Made by a program: the position numbers and the translations under genes. 64,000 bases of DNA from an uncultured Roseibium sp. GTDB lineage: Bacteria; Pseudomonadota; Alphaproteobacteria; Rhizobiales; Stappiaceae. Every line of letters starts with the position of its first letter. Position 1 is the stretch's first letter. The notes beneath the pieces were generated by a model. That model did no database searches and was not told the origin of the DNA. It worked only from the letters and a program-made list of their open reading frames with translations. The DNA lies in NCBI RefSeq assembly GCF_947499295.1, contig NZ_CANMNP010000003.1, forward strand, positions 248,001-312,000, read 5' to 3'. Of the stretch, positions 27,175 to 35,750 are shown one piece after another.

Positions 27175-28083
27175 CTAGAGCTCCCAAAGAGGCGGTCTGC
27201 CGATTTTTTCCATCAGGAAATCGATAAAGACACGCACCTTTGCAGTCAGGACATTTGATTTTGGATAGACAAGCCATATGGCCGATTTGTCATGCACTTC
27301 ATAGTCGGGGAGAACGCGCACAAGAGTGCCCTGCTTCAGTTCCTGATAGACGCTCCAGAAAGAGTTCATCGAAATGCCTGCTCCATTGACAGTCGAAATT
27401 TTCATACAGGTTCCGTCATCGAAGGTGAGGCGGTTTTCAGCATTCGGGGGAGGGAATACGGCGTATGGTTCTTCTTTTGCGGCAACGAGTTTGCGCGGAG
27501 GACCTTCTCGAAACACAAGAAGACGATGTGTTGCCAGATCATCAGGAGAAGACGGAAAACCGTTGCGTTCCAGATAGTCCGGCGAAGCGCAAAGAATGCG
27601 CCGATCATCCGCGAGTTTCCTGGCTCTGAGACTGCTGTCCTCAATTGCATAGTTTCGCAATGCCAGATCGTAAGCTCCTTCGATCAAGTCCATTTGCGTG
27701 TCGGACAGCTTGAGCTGAATGTCGATCCCGGGAAAACGGTCGAGAAATTCACCCAGTATCGGAGCAATGAAGAGCTGGGCGAAGGAACTTGGAGCGGCAA
27801 AGCGCAACGTCCCTTTGACCTGCCTCCCGTCGTGGCCCTGCGCGGCAAAGAAGGCATCTTCCTGGGCAAGAATTTCTCGAGCAAAAGGGAGAAATTCGGC
27901 TCCCTCGAGCGACAGGGATACCTTTCGCGTGGACCGGTGCAGCAAGTCCGAACCCACCTGTTTTTCAAGCTTTGAAAGGCGCGCACTCGCAACGGCCTGT
28001 GCCAATCCAAGCTGGCGTCCAGCGGCGCTGATATTCAGCATATCTGCTGCCAGCACGAACAGCCTAATACACTCTGTATCCAT
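27175..28083 (-). CDS. LysR family transcriptional regulator upstream of aldo/keto reductase
   Basis: A 302-aa LysR-type regulator of the AaeR/DsdC-like 'CrgA' group. The DNA-binding domain occupies residues 1-60 (FVLAADMLNISAAGRQLGLA, ASARLSKLEKQVGSDLLHRS), and the effector domain contains GTLRFAAPSSFAQLFIAPIL. It lies 150 bp before the aldo/keto reductase on the same strand. Regulators of this group often control a nearby reductase or quinone-stress gene; that role is inferred here. Confidence 0.88.
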   Translation of the reverse strand: MDTECIRLFVLAADMLNISAAGRQLGLAQAVASARLSKLEKQVGSDLLHRSTRKVSLSLEGAEFLPFAREILAQEDAFFAAQGHDGRQVKGTLRFAAPSSFAQLFIAPILGEFLDRFPGIDIQLKLSDTQMDLIEGAYDLALRNYAIEDSSLRARKLADDRRILCASPDYLERNGFPSSPDDLATHRLLVFREGPPRKLVAAKEEPYAVFPPPNAENRLTFDDGTCMKISTVNGAGISMNSFWSVYQELKQGTLVRVLPDYEVHDKSAIWLVYPKSNVLTAKVRVFIDFLMEKIGRPPLWEL

Positions 28084-28404
28084 TCGATTGGTTCCGGTTT
28101 TTCAATTTCCCGTTCGACAAAAACGTATGGCGCCGGTTGCTGCCAATCACCTCTGTGAATGCCGTAGACCTGATCCTGCCAGAAGACATATGAGGACTTT
28201 CACCGGGCTTTTTTCGGTTCAAGTACTCTAATTAACTTGAAGAAACGATTACTGAAACATTTATTTGCCGGATTAATAGAAAAATCTGGTTAGTGTAGTT
28301 CTGGCTCTGCGGAGCACGAGATGCCTCCGTGACACGCGACCACTTTAGCGGAGCTGATTTCGATGAAGGGTCGTGTGCACCGTAATTGGATTAGGAGCGC
28401 ACAC
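28084..28404. other. 321-bp divergent intergenic region
   Basis: It separates the LysR gene (minus) from the crotonase gene (plus). No small gene is credible. The right half is AT-rich and should hold the crotonase promoter; TTGAAG at 28237 with an AT-rich segment 17 bp later is a weak candidate. AGGAG at 28393-28397 is the crotonase ribosome-binding site. Confidence 0.4.
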
Positions 28405-29253
28405 ATGAAGTACGAAAACTTCTCCACCTTCGATGTAAAAGTGGACAACGGAATTGCGACGGTAACCTTTGATTTTGGGACCGTGAATGTTCAGGGACAG
28501 GAAATGCTGGCCGATCTGAACAGTCTTGCAATGCGGTTGGAAAGAGACCGTGAAACCAAGGTTGTCGTGTTCCAGTCAGCCAATCCCGAAATCTGGGTTT
28601 GTCACTATGACACTGAACTGTTGAAGGATATGTCGACAGAAGCCGTGTCACGCGAAGAAGCGCAACTTCTCGATCTGCAGTCGGTTTGTGAGCGCATCAG
28701 CAAGGTTCCTCAAGCGACGATTGCCAAACTGGAGGGCTTTGCGCGCGGTGGAGGGCACGAGCTGGCGCTGGCGCTCGACATGCGCTTTGCAGCTCGAGGA
28801 AAGTTCAAATTTATGCAGATGGAAGTTGGTATGGGGATCTTGCCATGCGGCGGCGGAGCCTCACGCATGGCGCGCCAAACCGGCCTTGGCCGCGCATTGG
28901 AGATCATCTTGAGCGCTCGCGATTTCGATGCCGATGAAGCGGAAGCAATGGGAACGATCAACAAGGCACTCGAACCGGATGAGATTGGCGACTATGTGGA
29001 TACTTTGGCCAAGCGTATTGCGCAATTCCCTGCTGAATCCATCAACGCCTGCAAACAAATGGTCTACGAATCCATAGACAAGCCGATCGATGAGGCCCTG
29101 AAAGCCGAAGCTTACTGGCTGTATCAGGCGACCAGCAAAACGCCGGCTGTCAAGCGTTTCACCATTGCAGACGAGCAAGGACTGGAACACGACATTGAAA
29201 ACCAGCGCAACTGGAACGAACTTGTCATGAAAGTTCAGGAAATCAACGACTGA
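28405..29253 (+). CDS. Enoyl-CoA hydratase/isomerase (crotonase) family protein
   Basis: A 282-aa crotonase-fold protein. The oxyanion-hole and CoA region is at about residues 105-150 (KLEGFARGGGHELALALDMR, then GMGILPCGGGASRMARQTG). The first oxyanion segment (NPEIWVCHYD) is unlike the usual FxAGxD, so hydratase chemistry is uncertain. I chose the ATG at 28405 (MKYENFS) because AGGAG lies eight bases upstream; the longer frame from 28363 crosses it. It is a single-gene unit closed by a strong terminator. Some proteins of this type act on non-CoA substrates. Confidence 0.85.
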   Translation: MKYENFSTFDVKVDNGIATVTFDFGTVNVQGQEMLADLNSLAMRLERDRETKVVVFQSANPEIWVCHYDTELLKDMSTEAVSREEAQLLDLQSVCERISKVPQATIAKLEGFARGGGHELALALDMRFAARGKFKFMQMEVGMGILPCGGGASRMARQTGLGRALEIILSARDFDADEAEAMGTINKALEPDEIGDYVDTLAKRIAQFPAESINACKQMVYESIDKPIDEALKAEAYWLYQATSKTPAVKRFTIADEQGLEHDIENQRNWNELVMKVQEIND

Positions 29254-29270
29254 CCTTTAGCGTCAATTGG

Positions 29271-29301
29271 AAGGCCACCTGCTGTTGCGGGTGGCCTTTT
29301 G
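29271..29301 (+). terminator. Intrinsic terminator after crotonase gene
   Basis: AAGGCCACC (29271-29279) pairs perfectly with GGTGGCCTT (29290-29298), followed by more T residues. It ends the plus-strand crotonase unit and lies 40 bp before the stop of the convergent TRAP operon. Confidence 0.85.
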
Positions 29302-29339
29302 TCGTTTTGCTGAAATAGCGGCACTTGACGCAATCGGGA

Positions 29340-30650
29340 TCAGCCGGGGCCCTGACGAATGTTTTCCGGAAGCCAGGTGGCAATTTCCGGGAAGGCGATC
29401 AGTACGAAGACCATCAGGACCATGATCAGGAACATCGGGATACTGGCCCGGGCAATGAAACCCATCTCATGACGTGTCATGCCTTGAAGGACGAACAGAT
29501 TGAACCCGATCGGCGGCGTGATCTGGGCCATTTCGACCACCACGACAATGAAAATACCGAACCAGATCAGATCAATCCCGGCCTGGCGAACCATTGTCTC
29601 GACAACGGCCATGGTCAGCACCACTGAGGAAATGCCATCGAGGAACATTCCCAGGATGATGTAGAAGACCAGAAGCGCCATCAAAAGCTCGAACCGGGAC
29701 AGTTCCATTTGTGCGATCAGGTCGGCCAGGCCACGCGGCAGGCCTGTGAAACCCATGGACAGCGACAGGAAGGCGGCACCGGCCAGGATCAGGGCGATCA
29801 TCGCCGATGTTCTGGTTGCCCCCATCAGGCTTTCGGCAAAGGTCTTCCAGCTCAGTGACCCCTGGCTGGCGGCCAGGAGCAGGCTGCCGATCACGCCAAA
29901 GGCCGCTGCCTCTGTCGCTGTGGCAAAGCCCAGGTACATGGACCCGATCACCAGAAGTATGAGCAGGATGACCGGGATCAGAAACCTGGAATTCTGAACT
30001 CTTTTCGCAAAACTCATTTTGGGTTCCGGTGCCGGATTCCAGTTTTTCGACACCTTTGACATGATCGCCACGTATGCCATGAACATGGAGGCGAGCACGA
30101 GACCCGGCAAAATGCCCGCAAAGAAGAGTTTTGAAATGGATTCGTTGATCGTCACGCCATAGACGATCAGTGTCAGCGAGGGCGGGATCATCAGCCCCAG
30201 CGTAGCTGCACCGGCAAGTGTGCCAATCACCATGTTTTCGGGGTAATTGCGCTTTCTGAGTTCGGGTATCGACATCTTGCCGACGGTCGTCAAAGTGGCT
30301 GCGCTGGACCCTGATACTGCGGCAAAGACGGTGCAACCGACGATGTTGGTGTGCACAAGACCGCCGGGCAATCCGGCCATCCAGGGGCTCAAGCCGCGGA
30401 ACATGTCTTCCGATAGCCGCGTTCGGTAAAGGATTTCGCCCATCCAGATAAAGAGCGGCAAGGCGGTCAGCGTCCAGCTTGAGGACGAAGACCAGATCGT
30501 GGTCAGCATAACGTCACCCACGGGGCGGGTGGTGAAAAGTTCCATGCCAACCCATGCAACGCCCATAAGCGCCAGACCGATCCAGACACCGCTGCCCAGA
30601 AGCAGGAGAAGGACGAAGATAAAAAGAATGATGATCGAGAAGTCTTCCAT
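29340..30650 (-). CDS. TRAP transporter large permease (DctM type)
   Basis: A 436-aa polytopic membrane protein with about twelve hydrophobic segments. DctM marks include LPLFIWMGEILYRTRLSEDM, GCTVFAAVSGSSAATLTTVGK and IPPSLTLIVYGVTINESI. I chose the ATG at 30650 (MEDFSIIILF), four bases after the DctQ stop; the in-frame extension to 30710 runs into dctQ. Last gene of the operon enolase-like enzyme, flavoprotein, DctP, DctQ, DctM. The ligand is probably an amino-acid-related carboxylate. Confidence 0.92.
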   Translation of the reverse strand: MEDFSIIILFIFVLLLLLGSGVWIGLALMGVAWVGMELFTTRPVGDVMLTTIWSSSSSWTLTALPLFIWMGEILYRTRLSEDMFRGLSPWMAGLPGGLVHTNIVGCTVFAAVSGSSAATLTTVGKMSIPELRKRNYPENMVIGTLAGAATLGLMIPPSLTLIVYGVTINESISKLFFAGILPGLVLASMFMAYVAIMSKVSKNWNPAPEPKMSFAKRVQNSRFLIPVILLILLVIGSMYLGFATATEAAAFGVIGSLLLAASQGSLSWKTFAESLMGATRTSAMIALILAGAAFLSLSMGFTGLPRGLADLIAQMELSRFELLMALLVFYIILGMFLDGISSVVLTMAVVETMVRQAGIDLIWFGIFIVVVVEMAQITPPIGFNLFVLQGMTRHEMGFIARASIPMFLIMVLMVFVLIAFPEIATWLPENIRQGPG

Positions 30651-30654
30651 GGCC

Positions 30655-31188
30655 TTACTCCCCGAAACTCTGGTCGACCAGATCGCGCTTGATCCGATTT
30701 TTGCCGTCAAACAGCAGATGAATGAGATGATCGGTCAGAGCTATCGCCATGATAATCGCGCCGGCCAACATGAAGGATTGCGGGATCCATAGGGGAGTGC
30801 GGTCCTGACCCTGACTGATGTCGTTGATCATGATGGAGAAGTTGACGAACCGCCAGCCGAACCAGACGAAGTACCACATCACCAGCGCTCCGATTGCGAA
30901 GCACCAAACGTCGATCCATCGCGCCACCGCCGGCGGAACCGCGTTCAAGAGGATCGAGACGCGGATATGGCTGCCGCGGTTGAGAGCGTTTGCGAAAGCC
31001 AGGAAAGAGGCCGCCGCCATGAAGTAACCTGCATATTCGGGAATACCCGGAGCAACTTCGCCAATCCAGCGGGCAAGCATCTGCAGGACGATCAGGACAA
31101 GGATCGCAATGAGGCACAAGGCGGCGAGCACGCCGGATGCTAGATAGAGAAAGTCGAGACCGGTCCGAAGTTTCCTGAGCGCTGTCAT
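30655..31188 (-). CDS. TRAP transporter small permease (DctQ type)
   Basis: A 177-aa four-helix membrane protein (segments at about residues 18-40, 50-65, 90-115 and 135-155) with the DctQ-typical QMLARWIGEVAPGIPEYAGY and NRGSHIRV sequences. GGGGA lies just upstream of the ATG at 31188. It joins DctM in the membrane complex that accepts ligand from DctP. Confidence 0.9.
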   Translation of the reverse strand: MTALRKLRTGLDFLYLASGVLAALCLIAILVLIVLQMLARWIGEVAPGIPEYAGYFMAAASFLAFANALNRGSHIRVSILLNAVPPAVARWIDVWCFAIGALVMWYFVWFGWRFVNFSIMINDISQGQDRTPLWIPQSFMLAGAIIMAIALTDHLIHLLFDGKNRIKRDLVDQSFGE

Positions 31189-31292
31189 AACGTCCCCAAT
31201 AGGTTCTTTTCATAACCTTCCATGAACAACCGCCAAGCCCTGGTAAGCACCCAGGCTCTCAGAGGTTATTCAAGGAGGTATTTTCCGGAACA

Positions 31293-31317
31293 GCGGACGG
31301 CCGGATAGGCCGTCCGC
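31293..31317 (-). terminator. Hairpin between DctP and DctQ genes
   Basis: GCGGACGGCC and GGCCGTCCGC form a perfect ten-base-pair stem with a five-base loop, ten bases after the dctP stop on the minus strand. No long T run follows, so partial termination or mRNA stabilisation favouring the binding protein is the likely role. Confidence 0.6.
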
Positions 31318-31326
31318 TAGGTGGCG

Positions 31327-32307
31327 TTACTGCATCGATTTGAAGGATTCGACGATGGCTGCGCCGTCATCACCGGCAGCTTCCAGCCATTCGTTGGTCA
31401 TCGTAACACCGATGTCCTTCAACTCGCCGACCATCTGGTCAGAAGCCGGTCCAACCGTCATGCCGCCATCGCGCAGGCCCTGCAAAGTGAAACCGGTATA
31501 TTCTTTCGAACGCCAGTTGCCCGCATATTCAGCCATCTGGGCACAAGCGCGGATGACATTCTTGTTCTGATCCGAAACACCGTCCCAGACGCCTGAGTTG
31601 ACCATCACGTAGTTGCGGGGTAACCAGGCATCTACTTCATAGAAATAGTCCAGAGATTCCCATACCTTACGGTCATAACCTGTGGAACCGGATGAGACCA
31701 TGGAGTCCGCAACGCCAGTGGCGAATGCCTGGCTGATTTCAGCCGCTTCGATCGTAACCGGCAACATGCCTGTCAATTCGGCAAGCCGCGATGTCGCGTT
31801 GTTGTAACTGCGGAACTTGATACCTTTCATGTCGGCAACGGAATTGACTTCGCTCTTGAAGTATAGACCCTGTGGCGGCCACGGCACGGCGTAGAGCAAC
31901 GTCAGGTTCTGGTCGGCCAGCACCTTTTCGATGGTCGGTTTTGCAGCTTTCCAGAGCTTTTCGCTGTCGTCGAACGAGGTTGCCAGGAACGGAATTGAGT
32001 CAAAGCCGAATAGGGCGTTTTCGTTCTGGTGACCTGAGAGCAGACGTTCACCGATCGGCACCTGGCCGGTCTGGATCGCGCGCTTGATTTGCGCTCCGGG
32101 GAAGAGTGAGCCGGACGGGTGCGTAACAATTTCGATTTCACCGCTAGTGCCAGTGGTCACGCATTTTGCAAATTCAGCGCCGGTCGCGGAATGGAAGTTG
32201 CTTGCCGAATATGCCATCGGCATATCCCATTTTTCTGCTGCCAGCGCAGGCATTGTGCTGGCGGCGACCAATGCTGTCGTTGTCAGTACCTTGGTTAGAA
32301 ACTTCAT
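31327..32307 (-). CDS. TRAP transporter solute-binding protein (DctP type)
   Basis: A 326-aa periplasmic binding protein. The signal peptide MKFLTKVLTTTALVAASTMP to ALAAEK starts at the ATG at 32307 behind AAGGGAG; a long in-frame extension to 32769 overlaps the flavoprotein gene and is not real. DctP-family features are the KSEVNSVADMKGIKFRSYNN region, with the ligand-carboxylate-binding Arg, and FATGVADSMVSSGSTGYD. The operon suggests a zwitterionic amino acid or betaine-like ligand. Confidence 0.92.
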   Translation of the reverse strand: MKFLTKVLTTTALVAASTMPALAAEKWDMPMAYSASNFHSATGAEFAKCVTTGTSGEIEIVTHPSGSLFPGAQIKRAIQTGQVPIGERLLSGHQNENALFGFDSIPFLATSFDDSEKLWKAAKPTIEKVLADQNLTLLYAVPWPPQGLYFKSEVNSVADMKGIKFRSYNNATSRLAELTGMLPVTIEAAEISQAFATGVADSMVSSGSTGYDRKVWESLDYFYEVDAWLPRNYVMVNSGVWDGVSDQNKNVIRACAQMAEYAGNWRSKEYTGFTLQGLRDGGMTVGPASDQMVGELKDIGVTMTNEWLEAAGDDGAAIVESFKSMQ

Positions 32308-32357
32308 ATTAGTGCTCCCTTCTGGTTGGGTTTGCAGCCGGTTCCTGCTTGCTGTGC

Positions 32358-33602
32358 TTATTGTTGGAACCGTGCAGCGGAAAATGGCGACAGATCGAGA
32401 TTTGTTTTTTTTGCCGAGATCATTTGCGCCAAAAGACGTCCGGTTTTTGGTCCTCCTGTCAAACCAATATGATGATGTCCGAAACCGAGCCAGGCGCCCT
32501 TGACACCTGGTACGGGGCCGATTGCCGGAATGGAATCTGAAGGGGCGGGGCGATGCCCCATCCATTCCACTTCCCTTTTCCACGTCAGGTCTGGCATTGC
32601 CGCGCGGATATTGCGTTTCAACAATTCGAGAGGCGCTCTGGAAGGGGGCGCTTCCAGGCCGCCGAATTCCACAACACCTGCCAACCTGATCCGTCCCTCC
32701 ATGGGCGTGACAACGAATTTGCCGCTGGCTACCATCACGGGTGAGCGCGGCATGAAATTGGGTTCCCAAAGTTCCAGATGGTATCCGCGTTCGCTTTCAA
32801 GGGGAACATTGAGACCAAGTTGATCGGCCAGTGGTTTCGACCAGGCACCGGTTGCAATCAGAATATCATCTGCTTCGATCGGCCCATTGCTAGTCTCCAG
32901 CAAAGGTGGCCCATCTCCCGTCCGGTTTATCCGGTGCACTTCAGCCTGAATGAACTCTGCTCCGGTGGCTGTCGCGTGAGCTGCCAGGGCTTTGACGTAT
33001 CTGCCGGGGTCCGTGATGCGGCCATGATTTTTAAGCCTGGCAGCAAAGCCGATATCTGCTGAATAGCCACTGTCATAGGCTGCAACGGCGGGACCCTCCA
33101 GCTCCTCCCATTCAAAGCCACAGTCGGCCCTGATGGACCAGCCGAATGCGTCTTCTTCAAAGTGCGCGCGGTCCCGATAGAGAAAGAGGTAGTCCGCAGG
33201 CACGATAAAGTGCTCCGCACCGGTGCCGGCTGCGAGCGCTTGATGCTCAGCAAGGCTGTCGCCGACGATCTCGCTCACTGCCTTGGCGATCCGTTTCACA
33301 TCGGTTTCATTGGCATGGGACAGATACTTGCTCAGCCAGGGCAGGAGTTTTGGCAGATAGCTCCATTTCAGAAACAAAGGCATGTTGGGAGAAAACAGCA
33401 TTCGCGGCGCTTTGTGCAGCAAGCCCGGCACCGTAATGGGCACCATGGAGCAGGAGGCGAGTACACCCCCGTTGCCGTGGCTGGCTCCTTCTCCCGGGCC
33501 GGCCTTGTCGATCAGGATGACCTTGTGTCCCTCGCGCTGCATCCAGATCGCAGTTGACACGCCGACTATTCCGGCACCGACAATGGCGACTGTTTTGGTC
33601 AT
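32358..33602 (-). CDS. FAD-dependent D-amino-acid dehydrogenase-like oxidoreductase
   Basis: A 414-aa DAO-family flavoprotein. The Rossmann FAD motif is [20 protein letters not shown], followed by EGASHGNGG, a pattern usual in DadA-type dehydrogenases. The C-terminus has [18 protein letters not shown] and [19 protein letters not shown], also typical. It should oxidise a D-amino acid or a related secondary amine to the imino acid. Its start overlaps the stop of the enolase-superfamily gene by four bases, so epimerisation followed by oxidation of the same molecule is likely. Substrate unproven. Confidence 0.88.
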   Translation of the reverse strand: MTKTVAIVGAGIVGVSTAIWMQREGHKVILIDKAGPGEGASHGNGGVLASCSMVPITVPGLLHKAPRMLFSPNMPLFLKWSYLPKLLPWLSKYLSHANETDVKRIAKAVSEIVGDSLAEHQALAAGTGAEHFIVPADYLFLYRDRAHFEEDAFGWSIRADCGFEWEELEGPAVAAYDSGYSADIGFAARLKNHGRITDPGRYVKALAAHATATGAEFIQAEVHRINRTGDGPPLLETSNGPIEADDILIATGAWSKPLADQLGLNVPLESERGYHLELWEPNFMPRSPVMVASGKFVVTPMEGRIRLAGVVEFGGLEAPPSRAPLELLKRNIRAAMPDLTWKREVEWMGHRPAPSDSIPAIGPVPGVKGAWLGFGHHHIGLTGGPKTGRLLAQMISAKKTNLDLSPFSAARFQQ

Positions 33603-34726
33603 GCAGCCACCTTGGTCACAGCAGTGTGGTTCAGACGGTCGATGTCGGGCCTTATGCCGAGGCCCGGACCGTTGGGCACGATTACATGCCCATCCTTGAC
33701 CGGGAATGGCGTCTCGAGGATGTCTTGCTTCAGGAAATAGCTCGCCTGGTAGAATTCGCAGCCAAGGGTGATTTCCGGTGTCGCCGCAATCATGTGCGTA
33801 CCGGCAAGGTGGGCCAGTCCGGCCTCGAACATGTCGCCGCCATAGGCCGACAGCCCATTGGCGGCCGCCATTTTTGCAACTTCCTGCGCCCTGGAAAGAC
33901 TTCCGGCTTTCATCACCTTTATCGAAACGCCATCACAAATGCCTTCCTGGATGGCTCGCGTCATGTCTTCGGGCCCGAAGACGGATTCGTCCGCGAGAAG
34001 CGGCACTCTAAGCATCTCGCGCAGTCTTGCCATCATCGCAAATTGAGTGTGGCGAACCGGCTGTTCGATGAAGTCCGGTTCAAATTCGGCGATATCTGAG
34101 ACGCGGGACGGGGCTTCATCGATCGTCAGGCCCTGATTGAAATCGACCCGGACGTTCAGTCTCGGGTAGTCCGTGGCAAGCGCTTTGAGCCGCATCGTGT
34201 CAAAGGTGTGATCCTTAAAGCCTGCCTTAAGCTTCACAATGCCGACACCGTCTTCCACCAACCGGTCCAAGAGGCGGCGGTCATTGTCGAAATCCGGATC
34301 GGCGATTGAAACCGACAAAGGGATCGTGTCGCGGCATCTGCCACCCAGCAAGGCCCAGACTGGCGTGTTGAGAATTTGGCCCGTCAGATCAAGCAAGGCT
34401 GTATCAATTGCCGTTTTTGCTTCCGTTGCGTGGGCGACGGCGCGCGCGGCATCGCGCATGATTGCAGCTCGGTCGCCTATTCTTCTTCCCACGACCAGCG
34501 GACGAATGTACCGGTCGAGCGCTGCAAAGCTTGCCTCGGGAGAGCCGGTGAAGACCGACCATGGAGATGCTTCGCCCCAGCCTACGTGCCCCCCTTCGCT
34601 GGTGAGGGATACGACGATGATTTCACAGGAACCTTCCACCGTTCCGATCCCATGGTCGCGGCGCGACAGGACCGGAAGCGACAGATGCCAAAGCTTCATC
34701 CCCGTGATCTTCTGATCAAGATCCAT
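33599..34726 (-). CDS. Enolase superfamily enzyme (MLE subgroup), racemase/epimerase/dehydratase-like
   Basis: A 375-aa muconate-lactonizing-enzyme-subgroup protein. It has an N-terminal capping domain, then a barrel with the expected residues: the K-x-K pair in [10 protein letters not shown], metal ligands in RVDFNQ, FIEQP and LADESV, and the second lysine in [10 protein letters not shown]. This Lys/Lys layout serves 1,1-proton transfer or syn elimination on amino-acid-like substrates; 4-hydroxyproline-betaine epimerase and cis-3-hydroxyproline dehydratase are known relatives. The ATG at 34726 follows AAGGGGA. First gene of the TRAP/flavoprotein operon, divergent from a LysR gene. Confidence 0.88.
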   Translation of the reverse strand: MDLDQKITGMKLWHLSLPVLSRRDHGIGTVEGSCEIIVVSLTSEGGHVGWGEASPWSVFTGSPEASFAALDRYIRPLVVGRRIGDRAAIMRDAARAVAHATEAKTAIDTALLDLTGQILNTPVWALLGGRCRDTIPLSVSIADPDFDNDRRLLDRLVEDGVGIVKLKAGFKDHTFDTMRLKALATDYPRLNVRVDFNQGLTIDEAPSRVSDIAEFEPDFIEQPVRHTQFAMMARLREMLRVPLLADESVFGPEDMTRAIQEGICDGVSIKVMKAGSLSRAQEVAKMAAANGLSAYGGDMFEAGLAHLAGTHMIAATPEITLGCEFYQASYFLKQDILETPFPVKDGHVIVPNGPGLGIRPDIDRLNHTAVTKVAA

Positions 34727-34787
34727 CAAGTTCCCCTTCGATAGCGACAGTGACGCCTGATAATCATCATTTCAAATACAAAGACTT

Positions 34788-34800
34788 TGATGCTCCATCA
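34788..34800. promoter_or_regulatory. T-N11-A palindrome, candidate LysR site
   Basis: TGATGCTCCATCA is a perfect 5-3-5 inverted repeat of the T-N11-A form recognised by many LysR regulators. It lies in the 109-bp gap between the divergent enolase-superfamily operon (start 34726) and the LysR gene (start 34836). Confidence 0.4.
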
Positions 34801-34835
34801 TTTTTTGTGATACATGAGCTTATGAGGGCGCGCGT

Positions 34836-35750
34836 ATGGCTTTGAGATTTCGACAACTTCAGGCATTTCACGCCATCTTTGAAACCGGGACCGTGACCGG
34901 TGCCGCCGAGCAGTTGGGCATCTCCCAACCGGGTATTTCCAATCTGCTTGCCCAATTGGAGCGTCAAACCCGTTTGAAGCTGTTTGAACGGACCAAAGGC
35001 CGTCTCCAACCAACGCCGGTTGCCGACGTTCTGTTTCGCGAAGTCGATACGGTGGTTCGTGGCCTCGATCATGTCGGACAGGCGATCCACGACCTGCAAA
35101 ACAAGCAGGCGGGTCAGCTTCAGGTGGCGGCACCACACCTTTTGTCGTTCGGGTTCATGCCTGGCGAAATCGCACGGTTCGCCGAGACGCGGCCTGATTT
35201 GCTTATTTCGTTCCAATCCCAGTATTCGTCCAAGATCCAGGAGTGGGTCATGGCCGGATTGTTCGAGATTGGTGTTTGTGAAATGCCTGTCTATCACGAC
35301 ACCCTTGCCAGGGAGGTGTTTCACTTCGAAACCATCGCCGTTCTGCCGAAAGATCACGAGCTGGCGCGGCACCCTCGGCTCACGCCGGAATTGCTGGACA
35401 GTCAGCCGTTTATTGTCATGGGTCCTGAGCACATGACCCACCGGCGCACGCGGGAAGCCTTTGAAAGCCGCAATGCGGGGTGGCGGCCGCAAATCCACAC
35501 CCACTTGTCGGAAAACCTCCTGAGTTTCGTCAAGCAGGGAATGGGGGTTGCCCTGATCGACCCGTTCACCGTTCATTTCGACAAGGAGCCCGGCTATGTC
35601 ACGCGGCCCTTTGAACCGGCAATCACGCTCGATCTGGCTCTCATCACCTCGCGCAACCGACCGCTGACACCAGTCGCACAAACGTTTCTTGCGCAACTTC
35701 GGGACAGTCTGGCGAGTTTTGCCGCCAAGACTTCTGGAAACAGCATCTAG
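34836..35750 (+). CDS. LysR family transcriptional regulator of the enolase/TRAP operon
   Basis: A 304-aa LysR-type regulator. The DNA-binding region is residues about 4-63 (FRQLQAFHAIFETGTVTGAA, ISQPGISNLLAQLERQTR) and the effector domain begins at GQLQVAAPHLLSFGFMPGEI. It is divergent from the enolase-superfamily/flavoprotein/TRAP operon, the classical arrangement for control of that operon. Its stop codon overlaps the stop of the convergent ThDP-enzyme gene. Confidence 0.9.
   Translation: MALRFRQLQAFHAIFETGTVTGAAEQLGISQPGISNLLAQLERQTRLKLFERTKGRLQPTPVADVLFREVDTVVRGLDHVGQAIHDLQNKQAGQLQVAAPHLLSFGFMPGEIARFAETRPDLLISFQSQYSSKIQEWVMAGLFEIGVCEMPVYHDTLAREVFHFETIAVLPKDHELARHPRLTPELLDSQPFIVMGPEHMTHRRTREAFESRNAGWRPQIHTHLSENLLSFVKQGMGVALIDPFTVHFDKEPGYVTRPFEPAITLDLALITSRNRPLTPVAQTFLAQLRDSLASFAAKTSGNSI

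Noticed and set aside
32308..32769. Long N-terminal extension of the DctP frame
   Set aside because: It runs into the flavoprotein gene, while a proper signal peptide and ribosome-binding site start at 32307.
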